The notes beneath the pieces were generated by a model, which had not been told where the DNA came from, did no database searches, and saw only the letters and a program-made list of their open reading frames with translations. 64,000 bases of DNA, taken from assembly GCF_050947875.1 (NCBI RefSeq), contig NC_134572.1, positions 117,149,709 to 117,213,708 of the forward strand. Direction: 5' to 3'. Source of the DNA: Dermacentor variabilis. Lineage: Eukaryota; Arthropoda; Arachnida; Ixodida; Ixodidae. This document shows, one piece after another, positions 57,317 to 64,000 of the stretch; positions within the stretch are counted from its first letter, which is position 1, and each line of letters opens with the position of its first letter. The translations under genes were made by a program, and so were the position numbers.

Positions 57317-57600
57317 AGAGAGAGAGAGATATAAAACTTTGTTATGTCCTTGATGGGGTTCAGGGGTGGCGGGGGTCGGGAGACTAACCCCCAATCCCCC
57401 CCTTCCTCAGACGGCGGCCAGTCCTTGCTTTCTGGCGGCGTCTTCGGCCATCCGGACGGCCCAGAGCTGCTCCTCTGGGTCCAAGCTGAGCAGCAATGTC
57501 TCCCACTGCTCGGCCGTAGTTATGCGTGTGTTAGTGCGGGAGGCGTTGGTGGGTGAGGCTTTGGGGCATTGTAAAGGTGACGCATAGTGTCGTAAATAAT
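57317..57600 (-). mobile_element. LINE 3' fragment with (GA)n/(CT)n tail
   Basis: The plus strand starts with gagagagagagagatataaaactttgttatg: on the minus strand a 3' end with a (CT)n tail. Inward lies ggcggccagtccttgctttctggcggcg and cggacggcccagagctgctcctctgggt, a phrase I associate with the C-terminal coding part of tick LINEs. The 5' border is approximate and frames on either strand are short. Confidence 0.55.
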
Positions 57601-57849
57601 ATGCGTTTGCTACTTAGCGACTAATTACTACGTGTCACCCGTCACCCCATGGTTGCCACCGCTGACGGCATGTCTCCGAAAGAATGGTCCGTTTGTTTCA
57701 AAACGGCTATCTTTACATATTACTTAGTCTTCGTAGAAACACCCGGTATGTTCCACGTACTCTGAAATAACTATTTGACCTCTAGCTTGGCTCAAGGGTG
57801 AACTTATAGTTATCCGAGTATTTTATGCCAAGAGAGTACCTTATGTCAA

Positions 57850-57894
57850 AAAAAGGGCCGGTTCACCAGCATTGCTGGTGAACCGGCCCTTTTT
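57850..57894. repeat. Perfect 45-bp palindrome (22-bp arms, single central base)
   Basis: The arm aaaaagggccggttcaccagca at 57850-57871 (22 bases; key core gggccggttcaccagca) is mirrored exactly at 57873-57894 around a single T. A further partial copy, ggtgaaccgg, follows at 57900-57909. Almost no loop is left, which is rare because such palindromes are usually unstable. Confidence 0.95.
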
Positions 57895-58779
57895 GGTTGG
57901 TGAACCGGAAACGAGACAGAAGGTTTATTTGGAGTGTCAAATATCGTACCGAAAAGGTGCATTTCGCTATATAAGCTGTAATTTCGCTAGTTGTTTTTTT
58001 TTTTTTACTAAGTGCTTTCTTTCTATTTATTACTCCCACTAACATACGCAAACATCGGATCCCTGAGAGCTGCTATTTCACTTTTCCGGTGCGTTTCCTA
58101 TTCTGTGTCAGATGAAGCGTCCTGCCCCCGTTAAGCACGCTTTGTTAAAAACTGCGAGAGAAGTGTTGCGGGCGGATGTTTTCCAGCGTGGTACGAACTG
58201 TCTTTTTTCTTTTGCAAACATTACGAGTTTCTCAGTTTACTGTGACGCTTTCAAGCGTCGCGTCCGAGGATTTCCGTTTCGTTCCGAATCACTCGCTTTT
58301 ATTTTCGCACGTTTGTAACCTACGCTGACAACAACAACAAGAATAATAATAATAGCAATCAGACAATTGTATGCACTATCCAGCCCGCATACGCACGGGT
58401 GCTTGTGCGCGTGACTGGGCAGCACAAATTTCGGCAAACACTCGAGCCCTAACAAAACAGTTCCTAAACTTCGCTTTTGACACTAGGTCTGCAAGCCCAT
58501 ATCCAGCATTTCTGTTCATTTCTTTAGGCAACACCAATACACGACGGAAAAATAAGAATACTGGAGATATGTGTGACCTTGCAGAATCGCAACCCAATTT
58601 CCCGAAACATTTCTGTTGCCCGTAATTAAATCCCGCACTTTAAGATGTTGCCCCTGTATGACTGGTCCGTGCGAAACACTCCAACAAATAACCCATTGGG
58701 GCTCTTGGTAAGAAAATTTTACCAATGCCGTGATTCATCCACCTGCATTTTACATCGCGAGGATATTGGCCACAATATC

Positions 58780-60560
58780 AGCCCCTTCCCCCCCCCCCCC
58801 TTAAGCATACACGCACCATTATCACTATAGATGTGATCGCGTCGCAGTTTACAGTTGCCCCGGAGCAGCATGCTAAATTATACGTTCTTACTAAAACGCA
58901 GGTATAACGCTCCAATAGCCTGCATATGTAATTATTTGCGAAAGCCAGTAATTTGTCCACACCTCGAGCATTTACGCATTATCTATAACCTGCCTCTATT
59001 TTTACACAGTATGAACAATGGGCCTTTTGTACTTGTTTGAGGATACCGATACGCCTACTACAAGCCTCGTTTAATCGAAAAATAAACGAAAAGAATGGGG
59101 AGTTCAGTAATTATTTGCAATGGCTATAAAGTGTCCAAAAAGTCAAAGTTTCGCCACATACTGCACTGAATATGGCCTCTGTTTCCAGTAAACATGAACT
59201 TGGTGCAAAATATTGTTATGTCAACCCAATGGGACGCATAGCTGTCAATGACAGTATGATACTTTCGAACGCTTGCTCAAATCTTTAGTAGCCACAGTAT
59301 TTATTTCGCACGCATCTAACTTCGTGCGAAGATTTGCGATAGCCAGCCTCCCATTTCACGATAAAAATTGATCCTGGTGGCGACTGTCGTTCCGCCAGGG
59401 AAACGGGCAAAATTCTGCGCGTTCCTAAAACACTCATAACACTCCGGAGCGCTTGCATACGTAAATTATCGTGAAATGCCTAATACATTCACTCACTTCG
59501 AGCTTTGCCTACACATTACCTTTTACGCGGCCCTTACTTCTGCCGCCTTTAGTTCATCGAAGACAGCGTGTGAACGTCGTATCACGCATGGAAATTGAGT
59601 AAAAACGAGGATTCTTTTTCTTTTTGTAGCACTCCTAATTAAGCCAGTAATGTTAAAATGTCGGGACACATTGCGCACAAAGTGCTTCTCATTTCATTTA
59701 CGCATGACAATTGTGTAACGCAGAGTTCTTTACGGGCATTGGTAAACGTAGCTAATAACGGCAGGCGTGACACCTGGAAAGAAATTTTTGAAGATTGTTT
59801 TCTTTTTTTTTTTTTTTTGCAGGAGCTGTATTATATGCACGCGCATCTGACATCGTACACGGAGTTTTCATAGTGGTAGGCATATTTTTCGCTAAGCTTG
59901 ATTTTGGTGGCACGTATAGTTATGTAATGGCATCGGGCTCAATTTCGCACTACTCGTAAAACACTCAGCCTGCTCCAGAGCACACGCATACACAATTTAT
60001 TGCAAACACTGCAATTTGCGCTCATATTCGGAACTTTGCGTAAGCAGTAACCATAACGCGCCCCTTATTTTCACAAAATTTAAACAAGTTGCCCGGTCTA
60101 GTTAGTAGAGGACGCCTGAGAAACCAACTGCAAACGTGGTACGACGCGTGAAGGTAATTCAAAGCACGATAGTACAGCAATTATTTGCAACGCTTCTGTT
60201 TAAACTGGAAAAACCGAAAGTTTTGACGCACACTGCACTTAGGAACTTGAAGTGGTGTCTTGTGCAGTTGTCTTTGTACTTTGGTAAATATAGCTCATTG
60301 CGACAGTACGACAATGTGGAACGCTTGGATAAGTAACTTTCTGCAAAGGCTGTAATTTAGCTGCAGAAATGAAACGCTTGCCGTTCGTCGCGCATGACAC
60401 GCTTCCGATTTCCACGAAATATAAATCCCGTGCTTTGTATAGCTCACCAAAGAGACTGGGGAACAGTAACTACACGTCGTGTATAAAGTACAAAAAAATT
60501 GGGCGAATCTGAGTATTCAGTAATTATTTTTAAAGCACACATTTATGTAGACTTCAAATG
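58780..60560. repeat. Diverged tandem array, period about 535 bp, at least 3 units
   Basis: The same ordered landmarks recur. The block (a)aaacgc.ggtataacgctcc..gcatatgtaatta near 58880-58935 returns as cctaaaacactcataacactcc..gcatacgtaaatta near 59425-59470 and as cgtaaaacactcagcctgctcc..gcatacacaattta near 59955-60000. A second set (gacagtatgatac..aacgcttg; gacagtacgacaatg..aacgcttgg) lies near 59250 and 60302. Spacing is 530-540 bp. A poly-T run at 59801-59818 looks like a later insertion. Units have diverged strongly; borders are approximate. Confidence 0.55.
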
Positions 60561-61360
60561 TTTGGCTCACGTCACCAATATTATGAGAACTCCCTCCCTC
60601 CCCCCCCTCGCATTTATTGAAGATATCAAATTTCTTCAATTTATGTTACGCCCACAGAGAAGATAAACATTTTGAAGCCTTTCGTATGACGCTTCAATAT
60701 GGACCAAATACGAGAGTTTAAAATTTTTTATTTAAGCGCCAGGCTCTTCAAAATTTGCCTGCTTATTGCCCTTACCAGTCCTCACGTTTTCTCAAAATAT
60801 ATACTTCATGAGTGATATAGCTTTCTTTTCTTTTTTTATAAAGCCATCAAAACTGGCATATAAAGCCTTTGAGCTGTTCTATAGTCGCAATAGCAGCTTC
60901 TCTGTAAAAGAACGAGTTATCGGCACGACGAAGAGCAGTTCGGCTTCTGTAAGCCATCATATTTTATTCTGCCGCTGCGACCTAAGGTAGACGGTTCCGC
61001 ATTGCTTTTCACTTCGCTCAGTGATTGCACCGTGCCGGGGATGAACGCTTACACTGTGTTTCATAACATTCTGGCACATTGATGCGATCCGCGAGGCGTG
61101 CTAGCTCTGGCTCTGGAGACTTCGTTCGACAATGAACAAACGGCGCTTTGATGCGAGAAGGAAATGGTAGAGGGGGAAAGCGGGAGGGCGGCTGCTCTCA
61201 CGCGCGTGTTTGTGTGTTGGCGTTTTCGCGCTCCGCTGGCATGACGGCAGCTGGAAGCTTTTCACTACTGTCATGTTATACTAAAGCAGCCTTTCCCGAT
61301 AGCACTGATGTCGCAAAGAGAACCTCTTTGCCGAGGAGGAGGAGAAAATAAAGAGAGAGG
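60561..61360. other. No gene recognised
   Basis: C/T-rich run near 60590-60608; frames at 60766-60990 and 61148-61351 have no motif. Confidence 0.45.
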
Positions 61361-61364
61361 GCAG

Positions 61365-61705
61365 GGATGTGAGTACTAACAATGCTAGGACGTGCGAGTG
61401 CTAAGAAAACCGGAGAAAACATCTGTCTTCAAAGTACTCTAAGACGGCTACATGGTAACCTCTTTCTGATTACTAATGGCTAAGAAGACCAGAGAGAACA
61501 TCACTCTGTTTTAGTATTAGTAAGGCTTGAGGTGTCAAAGCACTAAGAAGGCTACAGAGAATCTATCTGAATACTAAAAGTACTAAGCCGCTTTATTGTT
61601 AAGACAGAGAGAGAGCCTCTGTCTGAGTACCAAGAGTACTTAGAAGTCTTATTACTAAGACATCAGAGTACTAAGGCGGTTAGAGGGAATCTGCCTGCGC
61701 GAGAT
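61365..61705. repeat. Degenerate minisatellite with actaag(a)/cagagaNNatc motif
   Basis: Recurring phrases: gtgctaagaaaacc..gagaaaacatctgtct, ctaagaagacc..gagagaacatcactctg, actaagaaggctacagagaatctatctgaatac, gtactaagc, aagacagagagagagcctctgtctgagtac. Spacing is irregular at about 60-100 bases. It is an old tandem repeat, unit not exact. Confidence 0.6.
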
Positions 61706-62144
61706 GGGTGTTGGCCTCACACGGAAGACAAACCATCGAACTATAGGCGACTCCTAGAACTGCAGTCCGGGTACCCGAGCCGAAACGCACGTGTAGACCT
61801 GGCCAATGAGCGCGCTGAAACGGCAGGATGTCACGGCACACGTACGTGGTCTCCTGACGTCGACGTGTCCCTGTGGGGTTGCGATAATCATTCGCAATAG
61901 TTCGTGGCACTTCTGCGAGCACGCCGATCTATGTATGAATCCTTCGGCGCAGCGCCGCTGTTAACGAACACGGGTTAGTTACATGCAGTCGACAGGTTGT
62001 TTACGGCCTCTCTTCCGCACCCACGTCACGTGGTGTTGTCGGTCCGCGTGCAACGCGCGAGTGCTTGCTTTCCTGCTTGCGCACGTGACCCTGCTGCTGA
62101 GCAGGCCGATCGCTTCTGTTGCTCAGCTACGGACTAGAAGTTTT
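61706..62144. other. No gene recognised
   Basis: Nothing identifiable; the minus frame 61680-61922 has no domain. Confidence 0.45.
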
Positions 62145-62290
62145 TTAAAAAAAAGTAAGTAAATTATGGGGTTTAACGCTCTGAAACTTGGGTTATGAAG
62201 TATCGAAGAATGTAAGCTTGGAGGAGGTGCGGATTAGTTTTGTTCACCTGGGGTTCTGTAAAGTGCCCGGAGGGTCACGGGGGTAGGTGT
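62145..62290 (-). mobile_element. SINE body/tail remnant
   Basis: attatggggtttaacgctctg, ggttatgaagtat and tgttcacctggggttctgtaaagtgc are the reverse complement of SINE tail and body blocks (compare 54312-54400), diverged. The head is missing. Confidence 0.55.
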
Positions 62291-62815
62291 CAAGATATAT
62301 AAGTAGAGCAGCGGGAGTAATACGAAGGCGGATCAGGAGTTTTGGCATATAATATCGCACCGTTTGAGCAAGCTTGTGACATCGGAGGCAAAATGAAAAA
62401 AAAAAAAAAGCAATTAAAATGAAAGCAGCCGCACCTGCAGGTTGAAAACGCGTCGAGGTGGTTGGAAGAAAACAACGGTGTTTGCTCGAAGTATAAAGTG
62501 GAATGAGCATTAACGCTGTCGAGATCACGCCGGAGGATATATCGAAAGTCGAAAGATATTGAAAGTGGGCCGGAAGATATTGAAGGCATCTGCAGCGACA
62601 ACAAAAGCGACAAAAGGGGGATAAGAAAAGCTTAAGGAAGTGCTGCACTCTGGAAAGCCGGCGGCTCGCAATCGCGGTATATGTGCACTGAGTGAACTAA
62701 TGAAGTATTTTACTGGTCGACGTCTTATATCGTCCATTTGCGGTGTGGCATAGCTGCTGCTGAAGGAAGACGTACGAAGTCAGGTAATAATTTAGTAATA
62801 ATAATGTAGGCATCG

Positions 62816-64000
<1,185 letters not shown>

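Overview
The window looks like intergenic or intronic DNA of an ixodid (hard) tick or a close chelicerate relative. The evidence is what the DNA is made of. There are at least nine copies of a tRNA-derived SINE of the type common in ticks, non-LTR retrotransposons of at least three lineages (I-like with RNase H, RTE-like, CR1/L2-like), mariner and pogo/Tigger-like transposase remnants, and long microsatellites. I found no complete host protein-coding gene, no rRNA, no functional tRNA and no CRISPR array. Species assignment is inference from repeat content only.

Layout. 1-785 is a decayed GACGATGG-type satellite. It is interrupted by a structurally complete I-like LINE (798-6670) bounded by a perfect 12-bp target duplication; its two ORFs are broken by stops and frameshifts. 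A second related LINE lies inside it in reverse orientation (4674-5323), with a 5' inversion that fits twin priming. 6.7-12.7 kb is AT-rich unique DNA with an RTE 3' fragment, a GATA/GATT microsatellite, a SINE fragment and a LINE 3' tail. 12.7-18 kb has a perfect hairpin, a SINE with a perfect 13-bp target duplication, AT/CT repeats and a GC-rich stretch near 16.6-17.7 kb. 18.4-20.1 kb holds a whole decayed mariner (TA-flanked, D34D), a LINE tail and the N-terminus of a second mariner-like element. 24.4 kb has a long foldback.

27.1-30.8 kb holds a SINE and a nearly intact RTE-type LINE on the minus strand with a perfect 10-bp target duplication and only two evident frameshifts. 32.5-36.4 kb has CR1 and I-like LINE 3' ends and three SINE remnants. 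38.2-38.8 kb is a hairpin-forming minisatellite of about 32 bp. 39.3-40.1 kb has a composite element with inverted ends and a tRNA-like core, followed by another tRNA-like SINE. 41.3-42.0 kb is CpG-island-like. 44.5 kb carries a probable pogo/Tigger C-terminus. 46.5-47.4 kb is an 828-bp element with 42-bp terminal inverted repeats and several internal B-box-like motifs.

47.4-64 kb contains a duplicated TGACGTCA-bearing unit, long TATC and TTC-type microsatellites, a perfect 60-bp-arm foldback, a SINE with an 11-bp target duplication, further LINE 3' ends, a perfect 22-bp-arm palindrome, a diverged higher-order tandem array with a period of about 535 bp (58.8-60.5 kb), a degenerate 'actaag' minisatellite, and at the right edge the C-terminal part of a CR1/L2-like LINE running off the window.

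There is no operon logic here. What ties the parts together is retrotransposition: LINE enzymes, SINEs that probably depend on them, and simple-repeat tails at LINE 3' ends. The most interesting structures are the twin-primed nested LINE insertion, the two inverted-repeat elements with embedded tRNA-like promoter boxes, the foldbacks and the 535-bp array.
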